5,756 nucleotides of DNA from Pseudomonadota bacterium (GTDB lineage Bacteria; Pseudomonadota; Gammaproteobacteria; Steroidobacterales; Woeseiaceae). Position 1 is the first letter of the stretch. Every line of letters starts with the position of its first letter. Made by a program: the position numbers and the translations under genes. This document shows positions 1-5,751 of the stretch, one piece after another. The DNA is taken from positions 1 to 5,756 of the forward strand of contig JADFGH010000167.1 in the NCBI GenBank assembly GCA_022567775.1. The letters are read 5' to 3'. The notes below the pieces were generated by a model. That model was not told where the DNA came from and did no database searches. It worked only from the letters and a program-made list of their open reading frames with translations.

Positions 1-677
1 ACCCGCAAGTCGCTGGTGTTGATTTCTATCTCTTCGATTTCGTCGGGCTCGGCCAGCACTGCGACGGTGCAAGCCGAGGTGTGAATGCGTCCCTGTGACT
101 CGGTCGCCGGGACACGTTGCACGCGATGTGCGCCGGATTCGAATTTCAGCTTCGCGTAAATACCGCTGCCCGTTATACGGCTGACGATTTCCTTGAAGCC
201 GCCATGTTCGCCTTCGCGGGCGCTGATGATTTCAAGCGGCCATTTCATGGTTTCCGCATACTTCGAATACATGCGGAACAGATCACCGGCAAAGATCGCG
301 GCCTCGTCGCCGCCGGTGCCAGCGCGAATTTCGAGATATATGTTTCTGTCGTCGTGCGGGTCAGGCGGAATCAGCGCTTTTTGTAATTCCAGTTCCAGCG
401 ATTCGCGATTCTCCTCGAGCGTGGTCAGTTCCTCCTCGCCCATCTGGCGAACTTCATTATCACTGTCGCTGGCCATTTCCCTGGCAGCCACGATGTCATC
501 GCCGAGTGTTTCGTACTGCTTGAACAGGCCGACGATTGGCTGGAGCCGCGCATACTCTTTTCTCAGGCCGCGAAACTGGTCCTGATTGCCGATTATGTCA
601 GGATCGGTCATCAGCCCCTCAAGCTCTTCAAACCGGTCACGCGTGGTTTCCAACTTGTTTCTGATTGAGTCCTTCAT
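1..677 (-). CDS. prfA: Peptide chain release factor 1 (RF1), N-terminal 225 codons, cut by the window edge
   Basis: RF1 reads UAA and UAG stop codons in the ribosomal A site and triggers release of the finished peptide in the cytoplasm. Reading the minus strand from the ATG at 677-675 gives an open frame of 225 codons up to the window edge, beginning [10 protein letters not shown]. Residues 1 to about 100 are the charged helical domain 1. They are followed by the conserved [15 protein letters not shown] stretch (about 116-130), [21 protein letters not shown] sequence (about 178-193) and GRIHTSA. The PAT tripeptide at 190-192 is the RF1 stop-codon anticodon motif; RF2 has SPF there. The family is about 360 residues, so the catalytic GGQ loop lies outside the window. 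The start is 3 bases after the hemA stop; the best Shine-Dalgarno candidate, GGGAA at 695-691, lies inside hemA at a long 13-base spacing. Translational coupling to hemA is therefore inferred. The hemA-prfA order is classic for gammaproteobacteria, usually continuing to prmC, which cannot be seen here. Confidence 0.96.
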   Translation of the reverse strand, partial: MKDSIRNKLETTRDRFEELEGLMTDPDIIGNQDQFRGLRKEYARLQPIVGLFKQYETLGDDIVAAREMASDSDNEVRQMGEEELTTLEENRESLELELQKALIPPDPHDDRNIYLEIRAGTGGDEAAIFAGDLFRMYSKYAETMKWPLEIISAREGEHGGFKEIVSRITGSGIYAKLKFESGAHRVQRVPATESQGRIHTSACTVAVLAEPDEIEEIEINTSDLR

Positions 678-680
678 GGT

Positions 681-1937
681 TTAGTCATTCTTCCCGAGGC
701 CGAAGAGTTCGCGGATGGTGTCGATGAACGCCTGGTCCGATTGCTCGCCGGCCTCACGCAGCCGGACGCTTGGCTGGTGCAGAATTTTTTTGAGGAGTGA
801 GGAGGTGACAAACTCCAGGACTTCGTCCTGGTCGGCGCCCTTTGCCAGCCTGCGCCGCGCCTGTTCCAGCACCTCATTGCGGAGTGCGTCGCCATGGTCA
901 CGCAGCGCGGTAATAACAGGCGCCACTTCCTTGCTGCGCTCGATGCTCAGGTATCGCTGCGTTTCGTCGTCCAGTATGCGATTGGCATCGACTGCGGCGG
1001 CTTCCCGATTGCTGCGGCCCTCGGTGATGACTTTGTCGAGATCATCAATCGTGTAAAGATATACGTCATCCAGTTCGCCGATACCGGCTTCGAGATCTCT
1101 CGGCACGGCGATGTCTACCGCAAAAATCGGCCTGCGCTTTCTTGCTCGAATGGCGCTTTGCATTTGTTCGGTCGTGATCACCGGCTCCGTACTGGCGGTC
1201 GAGCTGATCAGAATATCTGCCTCGGGCAGCGTGCCTTCGATCTCGGACAACGGCAGTGCAAAGCCGTCGAACTGGGTGGCAATGTTCTGCGCGCGCCCGA
1301 AATCACGGTTGGCCACGAACATGCGGCCGATGCCCTTGCTGTGCAGGTGCCTGGCAACCAGTTCAATGGTCATGCCTGCACCAATCAACAATGCAGTGTG
1401 TTTTGAAAATTCGGCGAAAAACTGATTGGCGAGATTGACCGCGGCGTAAGCCACCGAGACCGGGCTTGTGCCAATCTCGGTATCGGTACGGACTTTCTTG
1501 GCAACCGAGAACGTGTGGTGAAAGAGTCTGTTCAGTTGAGAGCCGACCGTGGCTGAGCGCTCGGCCTGGCGAAATGCGTCTTTCAACTGACCCAGGATCT
1601 GCGGTTCGCCGAGCACCATGGAGTCGAGTCCGCAAGCCACGCGAAACAGGTGGCGAATCGCCTCCTCATTGTTAAGAGTAAATAAGGCGGCCTCGGCATC
1701 CTGGCTAAGTGACTGATCACTCTTGAGCCAGAACTCCAGTGTCAGCAGTCCACTATCGTCGGTTTCCAGGTAAAACTCGGTGCGGTTGCAGGTTGAAAGA
1801 AGCACAGCCTCATCAATGCCTTGCAGTTGTACGAGCTCACCCAGCGCCCGGGTGATATCGTCACCCGAGTAGATCACCTGTTCGCGAATTTCGACAGGTG
1901 CCGTGGTATGGTTCAGCCCGAGTATGTGGAGCGGCAT
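681..1937 (-). CDS. hemA: Glutamyl-tRNA reductase
   Basis: This enzyme reduces the glutamate of Glu-tRNA(Glu) with NADPH to glutamate-1-semialdehyde, the first committed step of the C5 route to 5-aminolevulinate, heme and other tetrapyrroles. The 418 residues match the usual length and cover all three domains. The N-terminal catalytic domain has GLNHTTAP (7-14), STCNRTE (48-54) with the thioester-forming Cys50, and His96, which aligns with E. coli His99. GLDSMVLGEPQILGQ (103-117) and the SVAKKVRT region follow. The Rossmann domain carries LLIGAGMTIELVARHL (183-198) and VDIAVPRD (274-281). The C-terminal helical dimerisation domain ends in FGLGKND. Methionine 189 replaces the glutamate of the GAGE motif of E. 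coli. The ATG at 1937 aligns with the E. coli N terminus, although no strong Shine-Dalgarno sequence precedes it. It is the first gene of an apparent hemA-prfA operon, divergent from the TPR gene. In enterobacteria HemA is controlled by heme-dependent proteolysis; that is not shown here. Confidence 0.98.
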   Translation of the reverse strand: MPLHILGLNHTTAPVEIREQVIYSGDDITRALGELVQLQGIDEAVLLSTCNRTEFYLETDDSGLLTLEFWLKSDQSLSQDAEAALFTLNNEEAIRHLFRVACGLDSMVLGEPQILGQLKDAFRQAERSATVGSQLNRLFHHTFSVAKKVRTDTEIGTSPVSVAYAAVNLANQFFAEFSKHTALLIGAGMTIELVARHLHSKGIGRMFVANRDFGRAQNIATQFDGFALPLSEIEGTLPEADILISSTASTEPVITTEQMQSAIRARKRRPIFAVDIAVPRDLEAGIGELDDVYLYTIDDLDKVITEGRSNREAAAVDANRILDDETQRYLSIERSKEVAPVITALRDHGDALRNEVLEQARRRLAKGADQDEVLEFVTSSLLKKILHQPSVRLREAGEQSDQAFIDTIRELFGLGKND

Positions 1938-2061
1938 CTTGATATTTGGGGATCAGGGTGAAAAACAGTGCGTATGATAAGCGAACTGATGACGTAGTTC
2001 CTTGTCTGTTTCCACCTCCACTGGAAAATTGCCATATGGCGATGCAAGCAGGATCACACTA
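1938..2061. promoter_or_regulatory. Divergent intergenic control region between hemA and the TPR gene
   Basis: Both flanking genes read outward from this stretch, so promoters for both must lie here or close by. The clearest element is TATGATAA at 1973-1980. It gives a -10-like TATGAT (1973-1978) on the plus strand and a -10-like TATCAT (1979-1974) on the minus strand, so the two candidates overlap face to face. Neither has a convincing -35 box at 16-18 bp, so the exact promoters remain unassigned. If the TPR gene starts at the upstream TTG (2002), its coding region would overlap the right half of this segment. Confidence 0.35.
2050..2053 (+). promoter_or_regulatory. Shine-Dalgarno AGGA that favours the TTG start at 2062
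   Basis: AGGA lies 8 bases before the TTG at 2062. The other in-frame start, TTG at 2002, has no comparable sequence upstream. The 2062 start also places the basic NRIRRR segment at the very N terminus, as expected for a signal peptide. Confidence 0.5.
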
Positions 2062-3738
2062 TTGAATCGCATTAGAAGACGGTTGCAGCCCCTCGCATTT
2101 GGAATGGTCTGTGTGCTCCTGTCCGCCACACCGCAGGTTTTTGCCGACGATACAGAGGAACTCTCCGAGCACCTGGTGCAGGCCGAGATCGCCCTGCGGC
2201 AAAATCAGTATCGGGAAGCGGCACGCGAATACCGCCTGGCTGCCGAGCTAAGCGACGACCCCGGAATTGCCCAGCAGGCGACCCGGATCGCGTACAGCTA
2301 TGGATTCAACGAAGAAGCACTCGCCTCCGCCAAACGCTGGGCAAAACTGGATGACGAGGACGATGAGGCCTTGCTGTATGTCGCCCAGCTCTATTTGCGA
2401 ACCGGCGAAGTCAGGAAATCGCGGCGCAGTTTCGAAAAGCTGCTGAAGCGGGGCCGGGAGCCTGCAGACGAGCGCTTGCTCGCGCTGATTCCATTTCTTT
2501 CCCGGGAAGATGCAAGCCTGTCTTACGAGTTGATGCTGAAGCTGGCGAAGCCTTACAAGGACTCGGCCGAGGCTAACTATGCGGTCGCCGTCATGGCCTT
2601 GCAGGCCGGTGACAGCAAGGCGGCCAGCGAGCGCGCCAGGAAAGCATTCGAGATCGAACCGGACTGGGTGAAGCCACACCTTTTATATGCGCGCGCAATG
2701 TTGCTCAGTGGTGACGAGGAGGGGGCAATCGACTATACGTCGAGGCTGGTCGGCGATGACCCCGATCCGGATCCGGAGGCGCGGCTCGAGCTTGCGATTA
2801 TGCTTTTGTCCGTCGGACGCGATGATGACGCGCTGAGCCAGGTTAACCAGATATTGCTGGAGCAGCCGGCGCGCAGCGATGCACTGCGGCTCATGGCGAT
2901 CATCAACTTCCGGCTCGAACGTCTCGATGCGGCCCGTGCCGACTTCCAGGATCTGCTGGAAACCGGCCACTATACGATGGACGCACTTTATTACCTGGGC
3001 CGGATCGCGGACCGGAACTCAGAGCTCGAGCAGGCGGTTCGCTACTACTCCCAGGTCACACGCGGCAGCAATGCGATCATCTCGCAGCGCCGGGCAGCCG
3101 GCATCATGGCGCAGATGGGCGAGGAAGAGGAAGCTCTCGAGCATCTGTCCGCGTTCGCCGGAATCAACCCGAATTTCGCGCTCGATATGCTGCAGGCACA
3201 GGCACAGTTGCTGTCTTCAATGGAGAGATTCCCGGAGGCACTCGAGTATTACGACAAGGTTGTTGCTTATCGTCCGGACAGCGAAGGGGCGTACCTCGGT
3301 AAAGCCGAACTCTTGTTGCTCATGGGTCGTCTCGATGACGCAATCGATCTTTACCGGAAAACCGCGAAGCGGTGGCCCGATAGCGCCATGACCCTGAATG
3401 CCCTGGGCTACACGCTGGCCGATCGTACGGATCAGTACGACGAGGCGGCGAAGCTCATCCAAAAAGCGTTAGAACTCGATCCCGAAAGTGCGGCGATTAT
3501 CGATAGCTGGGGCTGGGTACTTCACCGGCAAGGGCAACACGATGAAGCGCTGATTCATCTGGAACGCGCGTACGAACGGTTCCGGGATCCGGAGGTTGCC
3601 TCGCATATCGTCGAAGTTCTGTGGGCGCTCCAGCGACACGACGATGCCGAAACCACGCTTGAAAATGCCGAACTCCTGTATCCGGACAATGAGCTTCTGA
3701 AAAGTGTTCGCGAGCGCCTTCTTCCGGATACACCCTGA
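2062..3738 (+). CDS. Secreted tetratricopeptide-repeat protein, LbcA-like by position
   Basis: From the TTG at 2062 this encodes 558 residues; the open frame extends to TTG 2002, adding 20. The N terminus is a Sec-type signal peptide: basic NRIRRR, a hydrophobic core around residues 11-22, and a VFA-DD cleavage site after residue 28. The mature part is almost all helix-turn-helix TPR units, clearest at about residues 37-65, 101-130, 170-203, 234-270 and, without gaps, 368 to the C terminus. The C-terminal NALGYTLADRTDQYDEAAKL and IDSWGWVLHRQG segments are the best-defined repeats. It lies between hemA and lolB, the place of Pseudomonas aeruginosa PA4667 (LbcA). LbcA is an outer-membrane TPR lipoprotein that presents cell-wall endopeptidases to the CtpA protease. 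Orthology is inferred from position and architecture, and unlike LbcA no lipobox is visible. The predicted location is the periplasm. TPRs act as protein-binding scaffolds, so no catalytic role is expected. lolB follows after 13 bp, suggesting one operon. Confidence 0.9.
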   Translation: MNRIRRRLQPLAFGMVCVLLSATPQVFADDTEELSEHLVQAEIALRQNQYREAAREYRLAAELSDDPGIAQQATRIAYSYGFNEEALASAKRWAKLDDEDDEALLYVAQLYLRTGEVRKSRRSFEKLLKRGREPADERLLALIPFLSREDASLSYELMLKLAKPYKDSAEANYAVAVMALQAGDSKAASERARKAFEIEPDWVKPHLLYARAMLLSGDEEGAIDYTSRLVGDDPDPDPEARLELAIMLLSVGRDDDALSQVNQILLEQPARSDALRLMAIINFRLERLDAARADFQDLLETGHYTMDALYYLGRIADRNSELEQAVRYYSQVTRGSNAIISQRRAAGIMAQMGEEEEALEHLSAFAGINPNFALDMLQAQAQLLSSMERFPEALEYYDKVVAYRPDSEGAYLGKAELLLLMGRLDDAIDLYRKTAKRWPDSAMTLNALGYTLADRTDQYDEAAKLIQKALELDPESAAIIDSWGWVLHRQGQHDEALIHLERAYERFRDPEVASHIVEVLWALQRHDDAETTLENAELLYPDNELLKSVRERLLPDTP

Positions 3739-3751
3739 GACCGGGCCGTCC

Positions 3752-4351
3752 GTGCGACGACCGTCCCCGAAGCTGTTACTGCTGTTCCTGACTGCACTGA
3801 TATCCGGTTGCGTTACCTCCAAAAGTCTCGAATTGCCGGAATTATCAGATTGGGAAACCCGCCAGGACATCCTTGCTGGCGTGGATGAATTCGAGTTCGC
3901 CGGGCGCATTGGCGTACACGCTGGCGATGAAGGCTTTAATGGCCAGTTCTGGTGGCGGCAAGACGGCGCCGTATTTCGCGTAAGGATCAGCGGACCGCTG
4001 GGTGTTGGCACGGTGTTCATCAACGGGGATCACCGGGAGATCACGGTAACCGACGCGGATGGCGTCGTTACCGAGTTGCATGACGCAGAGGCCGACCTTC
4101 GCCAGATGTACGGCTGGACGATCCCGGTTACCAGTCTGCGCTTCTGGGCACTGGGGATACCGGATCCGGCAAGCCCCGCCGAGACCGAGTTTGACGATGC
4201 TGGCCGCTTAGCAAAACTGCATCAGCGCAACTGGCAGGTCGACATCACGCAATATAGCGAGGGTGCTGGACAGCTCCTGCCACGCCGCCTGACCGCCGTC
4301 AACAACGACGTGAAAGTGCGCCTTGTCATCGATCACTGGGTGTTTCGTTGA
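3752..4351 (+). CDS. lolB: Outer-membrane lipoprotein LolB, lipoprotein insertion receptor
   Basis: LolB takes lipoproteins from the periplasmic carrier LolA and inserts them into the inner leaflet of the outer membrane; it is itself a lipoprotein. From GTG 3752 it has 199 residues, against 207 in E. coli. A short basic start (MRRPSPK) and leucine-rich core lead to the lipobox LISGC, with Cys20 as the lipidated residue. The mature protein shows the LolB pattern: EFEFAGRIGV, FNGQFWWRQDG, the ISGPLG loop and SLRFWALGIPDP, ending in the DHWVFR strand. The leucine of PLG (precursor residue 83) corresponds to the exposed Leu68 that E. coli LolB needs for lipoprotein insertion. A GTG at 3704 would add 16 residues overlapping the TPR gene and push the basic region inward, so 3752 is preferred, although its Shine-Dalgarno is weak (GAGA at 3737-3740). 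It probably shares a transcript with the TPR gene. In most relatives ispE comes next, but not here. Confidence 0.95.
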   Translation: MRRPSPKLLLLFLTALISGCVTSKSLELPELSDWETRQDILAGVDEFEFAGRIGVHAGDEGFNGQFWWRQDGAVFRVRISGPLGVGTVFINGDHREITVTDADGVVTELHDAEADLRQMYGWTIPVTSLRFWALGIPDPASPAETEFDDAGRLAKLHQRNWQVDITQYSEGAGQLLPRRLTAVNNDVKVRLVIDHWVFR

Positions 4352-4407
4352 CCCTGCCGAACATCGTTGACAGCATAAGACGCTCGCCTCACAATTGCGC
4401 GCATTGA

Positions 4408-4428
4408 ACGCGCGCGAGCGCGTATTTT
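4408..4428 (+). terminator. Candidate intrinsic terminator after lolB
   Basis: ACGCGC (4408-4413) and GCGCGT (4418-4423) form a perfect 6-bp stem closed by the loop GCGA, a GNRA-type tetraloop. The run ATTTT follows directly. The T-tract is short, so termination may be partial. A competing hairpin (GCGCGC 4397-4402 with 4410-4415) shares part of the stem. If it works, it ends the TPR gene-lolB transcript before tRNA-Gln. Confidence 0.4.
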
Positions 4429-4477
4429 GGGGGAAGATGTGCGAGCGCATGTGGACGCTGGTTCGCCTGGGACCAAA

Positions 4478-4552
4478 TGGGGTGTAGCCAAGTGGCAAGG
4501 CAACGGGTTTTGATCCCGTCATGCGCAGGTTCGAATCCTGCCACCCCAACCA
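4478..4552 (+). tRNA. tRNA-Gln, anticodon UUG, CCA encoded
   Basis: The cloverleaf is complete. The acceptor stem is TGGGGTG (4478-4484) paired with CACCCCA (4542-4548), with discriminator A4549 and encoded CCA at 4550-4552. The D stem pairs GCC (4487-4489) with GGC (4499-4501). The anticodon stem pairs ACGGG (4503-4507) with CCCGT (4515-4519) around the loop TTTTGAT, giving anticodon TTG at 4510-4512, which reads CAA and by wobble CAG. The T stem pairs GCAGG (4525-4529) with CCTGC (4537-4541) around TTCGAAT. The weak U1-A72 pair is typical of bacterial tRNA-Gln and is an identity element for GlnRS. tRNA-Gln before prs is the arrangement known in Pseudomonas. I found no clear promoter directly upstream and no terminator before prs, so joint transcription with prs followed by processing is likely. 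Confidence 0.97.
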
Positions 4553-4587
4553 TCCCCAGTTCGAGGGGCCGACCGAATAATCAACAA

Positions 4588-4595
4588 AAGGTGAG
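4588..4595 (+). promoter_or_regulatory. Shine-Dalgarno AAGGTGAG for the prs GTG start
   Basis: AAGGTGAG ends 8 bases before GTG 4604. The alternative ATG at 4619 would leave the site about 23 bases away, and even the second purine run AGGTGA (4594-4599) 19 bases away, so the GTG is favoured. Confidence 0.6.
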
Positions 4596-4603
4596 GTGAA
4601 GCC

Positions 4604-5557
4604 GTGGATCCGGCGACAATGGCATTATTCTCGGGTAACGCGAATCCCAAACTCGCGCACGACATTGCCCGGATTCTTCATACTCCGCTCGCCAAGGCCC
4701 AGGTCGGCCGCTTCAGCGACGGTGAGATACTGGTGGAAATACTCGAGAACATCCGCGGCAGGGAGACGTTTATCATCCAGTCAACCTGTCCGCCGACCTC
4801 CGAATACCTGATGGAACTCCTGGTCATGGCCGACGCTGCCCGGCGAGCCTCCGCTGCCCGGATTACCGCGGTAATTCCTTACTTCGGATTCGCGCGGCAG
4901 GACCGGCGTCCCAGGGCAGCGCGTGTCCCGATTACCGCGAAGCTGGTCGCCAAGATGATTGGTGTGGCAGGTGTAGATCGGGTACTGACCGTCGACCTGC
5001 ACGCCGACCAGATCCAGGGCTTTTTCGACATCTCCGTCGACAACGTCTACGCTTCTCCGGTGCTGCTCGGCGATGTCTGGAAACAAAAATATGACGACAT
5101 GGTAGTGGTATCACCGGATGTTGGCGGCGTAATTCGTGCACGTGCCCTGGCCAAGCGCCTCGACGACGCCGACCTGGTAATCATCGATAAACGTCGTTCC
5201 AAGGCTAACCAGTCCGAGGTCATGAACATCATTGGTGAAGTCGAGGGCAAGAACTGCGTCATGATCGATGACATGGTCGACACTGCAGGCACGCTCTGTC
5301 AGGCGGCCGGCGCGCTAAAAACCAATGGCGCGGCAACGGTTGTTGCCTACATCACTCACCCGGTCCTGTCAGGCCCGGCGGTCTCCCGGATTTCGGAATC
5401 CGAGCTTGACGAAATCGTCGTTACGGACACGATTCCCTTGAGTGAGGCTGCACAGGCCTGTAGCAAGATCCGGCAATTATCGATTGCAGAGTTGCTTGCC
5501 GAGACGATTCGCCGCATTGCCGACGAGGAGTCGGTCAGCTCGCTGTACGTTGACTGA
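4604..5557 (+). CDS. prs: Ribose-phosphate pyrophosphokinase (PRPP synthetase), class I
   Basis: This cytoplasmic enzyme transfers the pyrophosphate of ATP to ribose 5-phosphate, making PRPP for purine, pyrimidine, histidine, tryptophan and NAD synthesis. The 317 residues match the class I length (315 in E. coli). Visible motifs in order are SGNANPKLA (10-18), GRFSDGE (35-41), the ATP-binding [12 protein letters not shown] (93-104), [13 protein letters not shown] (130-142) with the metal-binding His133, PDVGG (171-175), and the flexible catalytic loop DKRR (196-199) with Lys197 and Arg199. The PRPP-binding signature is [12 protein letters not shown] (219-230) with the Asp pair 222-223. The C terminus [14 protein letters not shown] is typical. 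Class I enzymes are hexamers that need Mg2+ and phosphate and are inhibited by ADP. The start is GTG 4604, with ATG 4619 as the shorter alternative. It lies 51 bp after tRNA-Gln, and its stop is 7 bp before a long inverted repeat that probably ends transcription. Confidence 0.98.
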   Translation: MDPATMALFSGNANPKLAHDIARILHTPLAKAQVGRFSDGEILVEILENIRGRETFIIQSTCPPTSEYLMELLVMADAARRASAARITAVIPYFGFARQDRRPRAARVPITAKLVAKMIGVAGVDRVLTVDLHADQIQGFFDISVDNVYASPVLLGDVWKQKYDDMVVVSPDVGGVIRARALAKRLDDADLVIIDKRRSKANQSEVMNIIGEVEGKNCVMIDDMVDTAGTLCQAAGALKTNGAATVVAYITHPVLSGPAVSRISESELDEIVVTDTIPLSEAAQACSKIRQLSIAELLAETIRRIADEESVSSLYVD

Positions 5558-5564
5558 TTGCGCT

Positions 5565-5660
5565 CCAAAAAGGGGTCAGATCCCTTTTTAGGGCTGGCGA
5601 GGAGTCACCAAGCTCGCATTACGTCGTTTGAGCCGAAAAAGGGATCTGACCCCTTTTTGG
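5565..5660. repeat. 25-bp perfect inverted repeat, REP/MITE-like element
   Basis: Positions 5565-5589 and 5636-5660 are exact reverse complements over 25 bp. Each arm has the order CC-A5-GGGG-TCAGAT-CCC-T5. The centre is 46 bp. In RNA the stem could extend outward by three more pairs, one of them G-U (5562-5564 with 5661-5663). Each arm is also an imperfect palindrome in its own right: AAAAAGGG and CCCTTTTT form an 8-bp stem around a 7-base loop. The block CCCTTTTT-N-GGGCTG also recurs directly at 5582-5596 and 5651-5665. Paired palindromes in opposite orientation between housekeeping genes resemble REP doublets (BIMEs) or a small non-autonomous insertion. No target-site duplication is visible. 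Membership of a genomic repeat family is inferred, not tested. Confidence 0.75.
5567..5589 (+). terminator. Probable prs terminator formed by the first repeat arm
   Basis: AAAAAGGG (5567-5574) pairs with CCCTTTTT (5582-5589) around a 7-base loop, leaving the T5 run at the 3' end as in bidirectional intrinsic terminators. It begins 9 bases after the prs stop. The GC part of the stem is only 3 bp, so it is weak alone. Pairing with the second arm (5636-5660) would make a much stronger hairpin, also ending in T5. Confidence 0.5.
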
Positions 5661-5662
5661 GG

Positions 5663-5691
5663 CTGACACTCATCTGACAATCGGCTATGAT
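5663..5691 (+). promoter_or_regulatory. Sigma70-type promoter for the gene right of the window, probably rplY
   Basis: CTGACA (5663-5668, 5 of 6 to the -35 consensus) and TATGAT (5686-5691, 5 of 6 to the -10 consensus) are separated by exactly 17 bp. The bases after the -10 are GCGCGCCC, a GC-rich discriminator of the kind found at rRNA and ribosomal-protein promoters repressed by ppGpp and DksA. Transcription would start near A5700. The -35 box begins 2 bases after the inverted repeat. The downstream gene is inferred from the known prs-rplY order and from the Shine-Dalgarno at 5748. Confidence 0.65.
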
Positions 5692-5701
5692 GCGCGCCCA
5701 G

Positions 5702-5723
5702 TCCCGATTGGTCGCGATCGGGA
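5702..5723 (+). promoter_or_regulatory. Hairpin at the 5' end of the predicted leader RNA
   Basis: TCCCGAT (5702-5708) and ATCGGGA (5717-5723) form a perfect 7-bp stem. It can extend inward by a G-U and a G-C pair to leave the loop GTCG. It starts about 2 bases from the predicted transcription start, so it may stabilise the mRNA or bind a regulator. The following TTCTTAT is a poor T-tract, so a terminator is less likely. Confidence 0.45.
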
Positions 5724-5747
5724 TTCTTATAAAATCAATCAGTTATC

Positions 5748-5751
5748 GGAG
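5748..5751 (+). promoter_or_regulatory. Shine-Dalgarno GGAG of a gene starting at or beyond the right edge
   Basis: GGAG followed by AACTC reaches the window end, so a start codon at 5757 or shortly after would have normal spacing. No start codon is visible inside the window. The gene is presumably rplY by synteny. Confidence 0.5.

Noticed and set aside
117..585. Two overlapping open frames on the plus strand (117-386 and 193-585)
   Set aside because: They lie antisense to prfA, whose minus-strand frame shows clear RF1 motifs; their compositions are serine- or arginine-rich shadow translations.
674..1675. Several open frames of 60-170 codons overlapping hemA on both strands
   Set aside because: All are in other frames of the well-conserved HemA coding sequence and show no recognisable family.
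3704..3751. Upstream GTG start for lolB at 3704
   Set aside because: It would overlap the TPR gene by 35 bp and put a non-signal segment in front of the basic n-region; GTG 3752 gives a standard 19-residue lipoprotein signal.
2248..4081. Minus-strand and alternate-frame open frames of 78-184 codons across the TPR gene and lolB
   Set aside because: They are shadows of high-GC coding sequence; the plus-strand frames carry TPR and LolB motifs with proper export signals.
4208..4549. Minus-strand open frame across the end of lolB and the tRNA
   Set aside because: Its N-terminal residues come from translating the antisense of the tRNA gene, a common annotation artefact.
4478..4552. tRNA-Gln as an integration site for a mobile element
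   Set aside because: No integrase, no duplicated tRNA 3' end and no foreign genes follow; prs comes directly after, as expected for the locus.
4554..4568. CCCC...GGGG inverted repeat just after tRNA-Gln, with a T-loop-like GTTCGAG
   Set aside because: The stem is only 4 bp with no T-tract and no proper T-arm pairing, so neither a terminator nor a tRNA fragment is supported.
5708..5735. Second promoter TTGGTC / TAAAAT in the leader
   Set aside because: The -35 matches only 3 of 6 positions and overlaps the leader hairpin; the promoter at 5663-5691 is far better.
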